This document shows, piece by piece, positions 6,310 to 12,952 of a DNA stretch of 18,825 nt; the first letter of the stretch is position 1; each line of letters begins with the position of its first letter. The notes below the pieces were generated by a model that was given only the letters and a program-made list of their open reading frames with translations, did not search any database and was not told where the DNA came from. The DNA is from Candidatus Diapherotrites archaeon CG08_land_8_20_14_0_20_34_12 (GTDB lineage Archaea > Iainarchaeota > Iainarchaeia > Iainarchaeales > 0-14-0-20-34-12): positions 1-18,825 of the forward strand of contig PEXL01000023.1 in assembly GCA_002779065.1 (NCBI GenBank). The letters run 5' to 3'. The translations under genes and the position numbers were made by a program.

Positions 6310-6588
6310 TTGGAACTCGATAATTTTATCTCAAAGCTTTGTAGGGGTGGGGATAGCTTTGAATTTCTGCCAAAATCCAAGGTATCCTTAAATCTTGCAG
6401 ACCTTTCTAAAAAACTTTCAGAAAGTAATTTCACAATAAAGGCAGAAACCAAATTAGTAATATTAGTGAATTATTCCGGCATAAACATAAGTATCTTCCA
6501 AGATGGCAAAATTCTTGTTAAAGAAGTCAAGGATGAATCAAAAGCAAGGGAATTAGCATCGCTTATTCTTGCCAGAATTAATGCCTAA
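6310..6588 (+). CDS. Small conserved-looking protein of unknown function
   Basis: 92 residues, not recognised with confidence. The C-terminal half alternates beta strands and a helix (KLVILVNYSGINISIFQDGK, then a strand, then DESKARELASLILARI). This is the pattern of a small alpha/beta domain in which a strand carrying a G-x-I-x-V/I signature precedes an amphipathic helix; TBP-like half-repeats look similar, but this is only a shape comparison. I accept the TTG start at 6310 because GGAAGTGAT lies 3 nt upstream; an ATG is not available in the N-terminal part. It is divergent from the DUF2226 gene and precedes the DUF4013 gene, which has its own TATA box. Confidence 0.6.
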   Translation: MELDNFISKLCRGGDSFEFLPKSKVSLNLADLSKKLSESNFTIKAETKLVILVNYSGINISIFQDGKILVKEVKDESKARELASLILARINA

Positions 6589-6603
6589 AGGCCTTTCAAA
6601 AAG

Positions 6604-6611
6604 TTTAAATA
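6604..6611 (+). promoter_or_regulatory. TATA box of the DUF4013 gene
   Basis: TTTAAATA about 57 bp ahead of the TTG start, giving a leader of roughly 25-30 nt with the GGAGGTG site at 6649-6655. Confidence 0.5.
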
Positions 6612-6660
6612 GTTAAAAAACCTATTTTCCTCAACAAACAGCATTTAAGGAGGTGTTGGT

Positions 6661-7332
6661 TTGGTTGATTTTGTAGCAGGCTTAAAAAGGCCGTTTCAGG
6701 ATATTAAAACTTTAGTTATTGGGATTATTTTGGGAATGATTCCGTTTGTAAGTGCTCTTACTTTACCTGGTTTTGGTTTAAGGGCGGCAGAACGCACTTT
6801 GAAAGGAGATAATAAACTTCCAGACTGGTTTGAAAATATTGGGGATGTAATAATAAAGTCAGTTATGTCAATTGTGATTAGCCTAATTTATATGTTGCCA
6901 GCACTTATTGTGCTTGTTGCAGTAATAGTAATGTTTGCAGCCAATCTTTTAGGAACATTAACAGCAGCAATTAGCGGAGGAACATTTGATTACACAGCCT
7001 TAATGGCAGCATTAGGCCCAATGCTAATGTATTTTGCAGTAGTAATTGTCTTATTATTAATTGCAGTATTCCTTTTGCCATCAGCACTGATGCATTATTT
7101 AATCAGAAGTAAATTCTCAGCAGCATTTTCCTTTGGTTCAGTAATCAAAAAAGCATTAACTATGAAATACATTGTTGCATGCATTTTCTCAATCATTTTA
7201 TACATTCTCTTGATGATTGTTGTTGGAATTTTATCATTAATTCCAGTAGCAGGAACTTTAATTGGTTCAGGATTTATGATGTATGTAATACCAGTGGCAG
7301 AATACACCTGGTTTGCAGAAGCCTGCAAATAA
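6661..7332 (+). CDS. DUF4013-family multi-pass membrane protein
   Basis: 223 residues. The N-terminal segment with PGFGLRAAERTLKGDNKLPDW followed by several long hydrophobic helices is typical of DUF4013, a family of archaeal and bacterial integral membrane proteins without known function. About five or six membrane segments can be seen, at roughly 17-37, 67-95, 118-145, 165-190 and 193-215. The TTG start is supported by GGAGGTG 5 nt upstream. The gene stands between its own TATA box and a strong hairpin-T terminator, so it is a single transcription unit. Membrane location is certain; role unknown. Confidence 0.8.
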   Translation: MVDFVAGLKRPFQDIKTLVIGIILGMIPFVSALTLPGFGLRAAERTLKGDNKLPDWFENIGDVIIKSVMSIVISLIYMLPALIVLVAVIVMFAANLLGTLTAAISGGTFDYTALMAALGPMLMYFAVVIVLLLIAVFLLPSALMHYLIRSKFSAAFSFGSVIKKALTMKYIVACIFSIILYILLMIVVGILSLIPVAGTLIGSGFMMYVIPVAEYTWFAEACK

Positions 7333-7348
7333 ATTAATGCACAAATAG

Positions 7349-7386
7349 CAGCGTGTTATTAACACGCTGTTTCTTATTCTTTTTTA
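7349..7386 (+). terminator. Hairpin-plus-T terminator after the DUF4013 gene
   Basis: CAGCGTGTT and AACACGCTG pair as a perfect 9-bp stem with a 3-nt loop (7349-7369), followed by a T-rich run (TTTCTTATTCTTTTTT). It is the only GC-rich stem with a T-tail in the window and separates two plus-strand genes. Confidence 0.65.
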
Positions 7387-7409
7387 ATTACATATTTAAT
7401 GATTGAATT

Positions 7410-8507
7410 ATGAAATCACTTTTTTTAGGCAAAATTTTTGGCATTGAATTGGAATTGCATTGGACATTCCTTTTGGTAATGATATTTGTGATAATTTCAC
7501 AAGCTATTTTCTCCCCCCAAACATTTTTGCCCATAATATTTCTTTTCTTCATGCTTTTCCTTTCAGTCTTTTTGCATGAATTATGCCATTCCCTTGTTTC
7601 CTTAAGCAAGCACATAAAAGTAAAGAAAATCATGTTATTGCCAATTGGCGGCGTTGCTTTAAGTGAAAGAATGCCTGAGAATCCAAAGGATGAATTTCTT
7701 ATTGCAATAGCAGGCCCATTATTTAATTTCTTGGTTGTTTTTGTGCTTTTGGCAGTTGTTTCTGTTTTTAACCTGCCATTCCCTTGGGAGTTTTTTAATA
7801 ATCCGCAAAATATAGCCAAATTTGAAGAATATCTTTTAACCTATCCTTTGTTTGCTGTTCTTTGGGTTAATTTTATGCTGGGGGCTTTTAACTTATTTGT
7901 GCCTGCCTTGCCTCTTGATGGCGGCCGTGTTTTTAGATCACTTTTAGCTTTGAAGTTTGATTATGTTAAAGCAACACATTTGGCTACACGGGCAAGCACA
8001 ATTTTTGCAATAATGCTTTTCTTCCTCGGATTTTTCAGCGGAAGCTTTATGTTAACAATAATTGCTGCGCTGATTTATTTGGGTTCAAACCAAGAGGACC
8101 AATTAGTTACCCTGAAACATGCCTTTAGCCATATAACTATTTCCCATTTAATAAAGAAAAGGCCTTTTGTGATTGATGAATCGAAAACCCTGAAAGAAGC
8201 AAAGGAATTGATGCTGAAAAAGAATGTTACTTCCTTGCTTGTAAAAAGAAATAAAGGCTATGGGATAATTTTATCAGAAGATATTGTAAAACAAAAGGCA
8301 AATATTGATTCCCAAATTTCCAAATATGCTGCCGAGCTGCCAATCCTTTCTGCAAATTCCGCCAGTTCAGATGTAATGGAAAAATTTTATACAACAGGCC
8401 ACCCTTTTTTGCCAATTATTCATAATTCAAAGCTGATTGGAATCCTTGAAGCATCATCGCTTGAAAAATTGCAGAAATTGCACATATTACAGAAACTCAA
8501 GCCATAA
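7410..8507 (+). CDS. Site-2 protease-like M50 metallopeptidase with C-terminal CBS pair
   Basis: 365 residues. Intramembrane zinc protease: HELCH gives H56, E57 and H60; the conserved GPLFN is at 102-106; the third ligand is D170 in PLDGGR (168-173). About six membrane helices fill residues 15-230. Residues about 245-360 form two CBS-like repeats, which in this S2P group bind adenine nucleotides and may control the protease. All catalytic residues are present, so it is likely active; the substrate is unknown and no anti-sigma-like target is next to it. The start ATG lacks a Shine-Dalgarno site and lies in AT-rich DNA after a terminator. tRNA-Ser follows 37 bp downstream. Confidence 0.93.
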   Translation: MKSLFLGKIFGIELELHWTFLLVMIFVIISQAIFSPQTFLPIIFLFFMLFLSVFLHELCHSLVSLSKHIKVKKIMLLPIGGVALSERMPENPKDEFLIAIAGPLFNFLVVFVLLAVVSVFNLPFPWEFFNNPQNIAKFEEYLLTYPLFAVLWVNFMLGAFNLFVPALPLDGGRVFRSLLALKFDYVKATHLATRASTIFAIMLFFLGFFSGSFMLTIIAALIYLGSNQEDQLVTLKHAFSHITISHLIKKRPFVIDESKTLKEAKELMLKKNVTSLLVKRNKGYGIILSEDIVKQKANIDSQISKYAAELPILSANSASSDVMEKFYTTGHPFLPIIHNSKLIGILEASSLEKLQKLHILQKLKP

Positions 8508-8544
8508 AATTCTGTTTTTAACCTTTCCTTGTTAGATTTCTATT

Positions 8545-8630
8545 GCTGGGATGGCAGAATCCGGTTCAATGCGCCAGTTTCGAAAGCTGGTGTCCGTGAG
8601 GACATGTGGGTTCAAATCCCACTCCCAGCG
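8545..8630 (+). tRNA. tRNA-Ser (CGA anticodon)
   Basis: Class II tRNA of 86 nt: acceptor GCTGGGA/TCCCAGC, anticodon stem CCAGT/GCTGG with loop TTCGAAA (anticodon CGA), long variable arm GTCC-GTGA-GGAC and T arm GTGGG-TTCAAAT-CCCAC. The discriminator is G as in tRNA-Ser; CCA is not encoded. A TTTTTAAC box lies about 25 bp upstream. A T-run and long hairpin follow at once. Confidence 0.96.
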
Positions 8631-8634
8631 CACC

Positions 8635-8669
8635 TTTTTTCTTTCTCTTTGCTAAAGAGAAAGAAAAAA
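8635..8669 (+). terminator. 16-bp hairpin with T-run after tRNA-Ser
   Basis: A run of six T then CTTTCTCTTT pairs perfectly with AAAGAGAAAGAAAAAA across a GCT loop (stem 8635-8650/8654-8669). The T-run fits an archaeal terminator. The stem sequence echoes the CTTTC-rich stem of the repeats at 572-691 and 12778-12885, and another CTTTCTC-like block occurs in inverse sense at about 8681-8695. Confidence 0.55.
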
Positions 8670-8816
8670 TGTAGCATATCAAAAAAGAAAGAGAAACTAA
8701 ATTTTAATTGGAAACCAAGGTTTTCCCTTAGTTCCACGTTCCTCCCTAACCCCTTCCTTTTTTTTTAAAATCAGATTTCTATTCCTCCCTTAATTTCTCA
8801 GTATGAACCACAAACC

Positions 8817-8824
8817 TATTTAAT
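8817..8824 (+). promoter_or_regulatory. TATA box of the DedA gene (leaderless start)
   Basis: CTATTTAA about 28 bp ahead of the ATG at 8849, with no Shine-Dalgarno site between them. Confidence 0.45.
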
Positions 8825-8848
8825 CCCATTTCATTATTTCTCTATATT

Positions 8849-9454
8849 ATGATTCCAATTGTGCAATTATTTTCAGATTTTTTAATTTCATTAATTTTAA
8901 ACTGGGGTTATTTATCCATTATTGTTTTGATGGCGATGGAATCTTCAAATCTGCCCATCCCGAGTGAGATAGTAATGCCATTTGCAGGCTATTTAGTTTA
9001 TCTTGGTAAATTGGATTTTATCACAGTTGTCTTGGCCGGAACCTTAGGAAATTTAATTGGCTCAATCCTTTCTTATTGGGGCGGGATGTATATCGGCAGA
9101 ACTGCAATTTTAAAATATGGAAAATATGTCCTGATTTCTGAAAAGAAACTGAATTGGGCAGATTCATGGTTTGCAAAATACGGCCATAAGGCAGTTTTCA
9201 TCTCAAGGATGCTACCGGTAATAAGAACATTTATTTCAACTCCAGCAGGCATTACTAAAATGGATTTCAAGAAATTTGTGCTTTATACAACCTTAGGCTC
9301 TTTGCCTTGGAATTTTGCTTTAGCCTATTTAGGCATTTATTTAGGCCCAAATTGGAATTCCATGATAAATTTCTTCCATATGTTTGACATAGTAATAATA
9401 TTTGCAATAATTGTATTTGCGGTTTGGTATTGGAAGAAGATAAAATCTAATTAG
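8849..9454 (+). CDS. DedA-family (VTT/SNARE-associated domain) membrane protein
   Basis: 201 residues with the DedA signature: E31 and P36-x-P38-x-E40 in the first re-entrant segment, and the FISRMLPVIRTF block (R120, P123, R126) followed by PAGITKMDFKKF. Members are thought to move lipids or lipid-linked carriers, for example polyprenyl phosphates, across the membrane, using the proton gradient; the archaeal substrate is unknown. Four or five membrane segments are visible, the last at about 175-195 before a basic tail. All key charged residues are kept. It is convergent with metG, with only 14 bp between the genes. Confidence 0.9.
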   Translation: MIPIVQLFSDFLISLILNWGYLSIIVLMAMESSNLPIPSEIVMPFAGYLVYLGKLDFITVVLAGTLGNLIGSILSYWGGMYIGRTAILKYGKYVLISEKKLNWADSWFAKYGHKAVFISRMLPVIRTFISTPAGITKMDFKKFVLYTTLGSLPWNFALAYLGIYLGPNWNSMINFFHMFDIVIIFAIIVFAVWYWKKIKSN

Positions 9455-9470
9455 AATCTAATTGTAGATT
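9455..9470. terminator. Small stem between convergent genes
   Basis: AATCTA-ATTG-TAGATT, a 6-bp AT-rich stem spanning the junction of the dedA and metG 3' ends. It could serve in both directions, but it is weak. Confidence 0.2.
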
Positions 9471-11613
9471 AAATTAGTATGTAGTTTCCGCCACAATATT
9501 TCACAATTAAGTCACAAGCTTCTTTCATTTTTTCTTCAAGCAGCTTGTCGCCTGTTTTTGAATTTCCTTGGACTTCAAGAACCGCATTTTTAGTATTCTT
9601 TGTTATTTTGGATTCATCATCCTGCCTTACATCCATTCTGCACAAAACATTTCCCAAAGAATCAATAATTGCATATTCCCCTTTTTTGGCAACTGCCTTT
9701 TCCTTTGCCCCCATTGGAATGAATTCCTTATCCTCTTTCAAAATGACAAATTCTAAATCGCCTTTTAATTTATCCAAATCATGCGCCCTGATTGTCAGGC
9801 CAGAATCCACACTCACAACATTATAAGCATCAACAAAGCTATTTATTGTCGGCAATTTCCCTGCTTTTTTTATCATTCCAAGCAGGCGCTCCGCTGGCGT
9901 TAATTCATTTTTGAATTCTGCTGTTCTCTGCACCTTGTAGGCTTCAACAATTTCATTATTTTCAAAGTTTTTTTCCTTTGCTTTCTTTTCAAATTCTTCT
10001 TTAAATTTTTCCAATTGATTATTTTTGCTTTTTATCTCTAAATTTGTAAGAATTGCATACCGGCTTTTTATCCCAATTTTCTTTGCCTCTTCGCTTATTG
10101 AAAAATTAATTTCTTTTTTGGTTTCTTCTGCTTTATATTCAACCTTTTGGAATAATATTTCTGTTTTCCCTATCAAGGTTCCTGCTTTTAAAAGGCTGAA
10201 TTTGCATCCAGTTAAATCTCCTTCCTTAATGCCTAATTGTTTGTTTATCCTTTCAGAGGTTTCCGGCATAAATGATGCAAGAAGTATCGAAATAATCCTC
10301 AAAGAGTCAGCAAGCACATATAAAACATCTTCCAATTCCTTGCCTTTTAATTTCCATGGCTCTTTTTCATTCACATAAGCATTAGCAGCATTAACAATAC
10401 TCATTATCTGCTGCAAAGCCAGATGCAATTCATATTTTTCCATGTGTTTATTTATTTTTTCAATCTCTATTTCATTCTTCTGTGCAAATCCTAAGTCAAT
10501 ATATTTCGCAGGGATTTTACCATTACAATATCTTTCAATCATTGTTAGTGTTCTTTGCAATAAATTACCCAAATCATTTGCCAATTCATTATTAATATGT
10601 TTACAAAGCAATTCCTCGGAAAAATGGCCATCTTCACCAAAAGGTATTTCCCTAGTTAAGTAATATCTCAAATTGTCTGCCCCGTATCTATCAGCTAATT
10701 TTATTGGATCAATTACATTGCCTAATGATTTGCTCATTTTCTCTCCACCGGCAGTTTTTATAAATCCGTGGACAAAAACAGTTTTTGGTAATTCAATATC
10801 TGCTGCAGTTAAAATGCTCCACCAAATTACAGTATGGTGCCACAGAATATCCTTCCCAATTAAATGGACATCAGCAGGCCAGAATTTCTTGAATTTTGCA
10901 GACGGATAATCTATTCCAGAAATATAATTCAGCAAAGCATCAAACCAGACATAGATAGAATGTTTTGGATTAATTGGCAAGGGAATGCCCCATTCTAAAT
11001 TTGCCCTTGATGCTGATAAATCCTGCAATCCCTGTTCCATCCTGTTAAGAATTTCCTTTTTCCTGTGTTCTGGCAGAACAGTTGCATCTTTTTCAAAATA
11101 TTGCCTCAATTTCTTCTCATATTTCCCCATTTTGAAGAAATAGCTTTCTTCTTTCAATAATTCGCATTTTTTTCCATGCGTAGGGCAATTGCCATTTGCA
11201 AGTTCTTTTTCTGTATAAAATGTTTCACAATCAGTGCAATAATGCCCCTCATATTTCCCAAGATAAATGTCTCCTTTATCATAAACTTTTTTGAAAATTT
11301 GTTGGCATATTTTTTCATGCTCTTTTTCCGTTGTTCTAATAAAGCGGTCATTTGAGATATTCAATTTTTTGCAGAGTTCAATAAATGCTTTGCTCTGGTA
11401 ATCCACAAATTCCTTTGGTTTCATTCCTTTTTTCTCTGCGGCTTGCTGTATTTTTTTCCCATGCTCATCAGTGCCAGTAAGGAAGAATACCTCTTCACCA
11501 AGCAAGCGATGCCATCTTGCAATCACATCAGCACATACTTTTTCATATGCATGCCCTAAATGCGGATCGCTTGAAGGATAGTCTATTGCAGTTGTAATAT
11601 AAAATTTCTTCAT
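9469..11613 (-). CDS. metG: Methionyl-tRNA synthetase with C-terminal B3/B4 domain
   Basis: 714 residues. Class I synthetase core at 1-492: HLGH at 18-21, zinc knuckle C126, C129, C143, H146, the tRNA-side VWFDALLNY near 222-230, KMSKS at 292-296 and the helical anticodon domain with NAYVNEKEPWKL near 411-422. It charges tRNA-Met. From about 502 to the end the sequence is not the OB-fold (EMAPII/Trbp111) that many MetRS carry. It matches the B3/B4 domain of PheRS beta and its stand-alone relatives: LPTINSFVDAYNVVSV, then AHDLDKLKGDLEF, a PMGAKEK loop, and MDVRQDDESKITKNTKNAVL. In PheRS this domain edits mischarged tRNA, so a proofreading or tRNA-binding role here is an inference. Start: ATG at 11613 without clear Shine-Dalgarno site; a TTAAAAT-type box lies 15-30 bp upstream. 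Confidence 0.95.
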   Translation of the reverse strand: MKKFYITTAIDYPSSDPHLGHAYEKVCADVIARWHRLLGEEVFFLTGTDEHGKKIQQAAEKKGMKPKEFVDYQSKAFIELCKKLNISNDRFIRTTEKEHEKICQQIFKKVYDKGDIYLGKYEGHYCTDCETFYTEKELANGNCPTHGKKCELLKEESYFFKMGKYEKKLRQYFEKDATVLPEHRKKEILNRMEQGLQDLSASRANLEWGIPLPINPKHSIYVWFDALLNYISGIDYPSAKFKKFWPADVHLIGKDILWHHTVIWWSILTAADIELPKTVFVHGFIKTAGGEKMSKSLGNVIDPIKLADRYGADNLRYYLTREIPFGEDGHFSEELLCKHINNELANDLGNLLQRTLTMIERYCNGKIPAKYIDLGFAQKNEIEIEKINKHMEKYELHLALQQIMSIVNAANAYVNEKEPWKLKGKELEDVLYVLADSLRIISILLASFMPETSERINKQLGIKEGDLTGCKFSLLKAGTLIGKTEILFQKVEYKAEETKKEINFSISEEAKKIGIKSRYAILTNLEIKSKNNQLEKFKEEFEKKAKEKNFENNEIVEAYKVQRTAEFKNELTPAERLLGMIKKAGKLPTINSFVDAYNVVSVDSGLTIRAHDLDKLKGDLEFVILKEDKEFIPMGAKEKAVAKKGEYAIIDSLGNVLCRMDVRQDDESKITKNTKNAVLEVQGNSKTGDKLLEEKMKEACDLIVKYCGGNYILI

Positions 11614-11671
11614 ATCTTATTACTTCATTTTAAGAACTACTTTTAATATTTGCCTTTGCTTTCTGTTGCAT

Positions 11672-11679
11672 TTTTAAAC
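11672..11679 (+). promoter_or_regulatory. TATA box of the LAGLIDADG/HTH gene (leaderless start)
   Basis: TTTTAAAC ends about 21 bp (centre about 25 bp) ahead of the ATG at 11700, with no Shine-Dalgarno site between. Confidence 0.45.
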
Positions 11680-11699
11680 ACTTTAACCCAAGTTTAAGT

Positions 11700-12593
11700 A
11701 TGCCTCCAAGACCACGAAGACCTACATTTTCTAGGACTGGAAAGGTAAGCTATGTTGGAAGAGAGGTTAGGACAGATAAAGCCACAGTTTCTTTAGCAGA
11801 TTTTAGGAGTAAATTGATTCAGCAAAGCAGATGGTTGGGAAATGCGAGAAAAACTAAAGCCGCTTTAGATCAACAGCTTAGGCAATTTGAATTATTGGAA
11901 CGGGTATTATCTATGCTTGAAGAATCAGCAGAAGCTGTTGCTAGGCGTTTTCGTATAGCATCAAATACTGTTAGAAGATGGAGAAGAGGAGAAAATCTGC
12001 CACAATATTTATCTGCTAAATTTTTCCAACAAAAAGAAAGGGCAAGAAAACCAATAAAAATCCCAAAACCTGAAGAGCATAATGCAGATTTTGCATATGT
12101 TTTAGGGGCTATGTGTGGAAACGCGTCAGTAAAAAGAGAACAACCAGTAATATTTCTTAGAGCAAGAAATAAGGTTTTTGTTGAAAGTTTTAAGAAAAAG
12201 TTGGCAATTTTCGTTCCAACAAAAGGAATGATGGGCATGAAAGCAGGTAAAACGTGGGATTTTAGTGTAACCTCAGTTGCAGCAGCTCAAGCCTTTAATC
12301 AATTAACTCTTTATGGTAAAAAGCCGCCAGTTAGTTATTTACAAAATAGAGAAACTAAAAGAGCTTTTGTTAGAGCTTTATTTGATAGCCATGGTTATCC
12401 TTCAAGCAGAAGAGGTAATGTTAGAGTATTTTTTTCAAAAGCAAATCCTAAAATACTTGATTTTGTCAAAGAAGTTTTAACAGAGGAAGGAATATCCTTT
12501 TCTAATTTTTCTAGCAGAGGAGTTCCGGGCATAATTATTGAAAAGCAAGCTGCCTTGCAGAAATTCTCCTCAGCAATTGGATTTACCCAATAA
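11700..12593 (+). CDS. HTH protein with a degenerate LAGLIDADG homing-endonuclease fold
   Basis: 297 residues, very basic at both the start and the centre. Residues about 75-97 form a helix-turn-helix (AVARRFRIASNTVRRWRRG). Residues 126-297 read as a two-motif LAGLIDADG domain: DFAYVLGAMCGNAS (130-143) and KRAFVRALFDSHG (220-232), each followed by the usual beta-rich stretch and a PKILDFVKEVLTEEGI helix. The catalytic acids expected at the ends of the two motifs are replaced by N141 and H231, so DNA cleavage is unlikely while DNA binding may persist. WhiA is a known precedent for a LAGLIDADG fold turned into a regulator. It is not inside a host gene. It lies divergent from metG and upstream of the intein-bearing mcm. 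Confidence 0.75.
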   Translation: MPPRPRRPTFSRTGKVSYVGREVRTDKATVSLADFRSKLIQQSRWLGNARKTKAALDQQLRQFELLERVLSMLEESAEAVARRFRIASNTVRRWRRGENLPQYLSAKFFQQKERARKPIKIPKPEEHNADFAYVLGAMCGNASVKREQPVIFLRARNKVFVESFKKKLAIFVPTKGMMGMKAGKTWDFSVTSVAAAQAFNQLTLYGKKPPVSYLQNRETKRAFVRALFDSHGYPSSRRGNVRVFFSKANPKILDFVKEVLTEEGISFSNFSSRGVPGIIIEKQAALQKFSSAIGFTQ

Positions 12594-12725
12594 CTATTCA
12601 TATTTCATTATTTTCTCTGCATCATTGGTTCAGAAACCTAATTGGTTATTAATAATAAATTAAATGTTCTATTATATCTATAATATTTTTTTAGCCCAAC
12701 ACTGTTTCTCTTAACACACACATGA

Positions 12726-12734
12726 TATATAAAA
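12726..12734 (+). promoter_or_regulatory. TATA box ahead of repeat copy 2 / mcm
   Basis: TATATAAAA, the best TATA match in the window, about 48 bp ahead of the repeat block; transcription would start near 12757 and read through the repeat toward mcm. Confidence 0.5.
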
Positions 12735-12777
12735 CATGGGTGAATAGGTTAGTTATTTTGCACATTAGGGGAGTCTA

Positions 12778-12885
12778 TTTTCTTTCTCTTGGCACAAATA
12801 AAACTCAGCAGTTTTATTGGACACATAAAATCCAAAGGATTTTATGTTGTTCTCTTTCTTTTTCTAAAAGAAAGAGAAGGCGGGG
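12778..12885 (+). repeat. Three-hairpin dispersed repeat, copy 2 (upstream of mcm)
   Basis: 12812-12885 equals the reverse complement of 572-645 over 74 bases without a mismatch; TTTTCTTTCTCTTGGCA (12778-12794) is a second shared block. Stems: AATAAAACT/AGTTTTATT (12797-12805/12810-12818), the 11-bp ACATAAAATCC stem (12822-12832/12836-12846) and the 13-bp stem (12850-12862/12866-12878). The first stem differs in sequence from copy 1 on its left arm and loop yet is still fully paired. The orientation relative to the upstream TATA box is the same in both copies. Confidence 0.85.
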
Positions 12886-12952
12886 TTCAGGGGAAATCTA
12901 CTCTTCCAATTCGCTTTAAAAGAGCAAAAAAGAAATTAATTAGGAGATACAT

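Larger units (their letters stand above)
12594..12952 (+). other. Intergenic region ahead of mcm: T-run, TATA boxes, repeat copy 2
   Basis: About 360 bp without a credible gene. It holds a T-run at 12686-12692 that may end the upstream gene, a strong TATA box (12726-12734), the three-hairpin repeat (12778-12885), a possible decayed tRNA-Val 5' part right after it (12886-12917), a second TATA-like CTTTAAAA (12913-12920) and the mcm Shine-Dalgarno site GGAGAT (12943-12948). Open frames here overlap the repeat and show no family features. Confidence 0.7.

Noticed and set aside
8529..8768. 79-residue frame across tRNA-Ser
   Set aside because: It reads through the tRNA and its hairpin and has no protein-like features.
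11870..12238. Minus-strand frame inside the LAGLIDADG/HTH gene
   Set aside because: Shadow of the plus-strand gene, which has recognisable motifs and a promoter.
11700..12593. Active homing endonuclease
   Set aside because: Both catalytic acids are replaced (N141, H231) and there is no host intron or intein around it.
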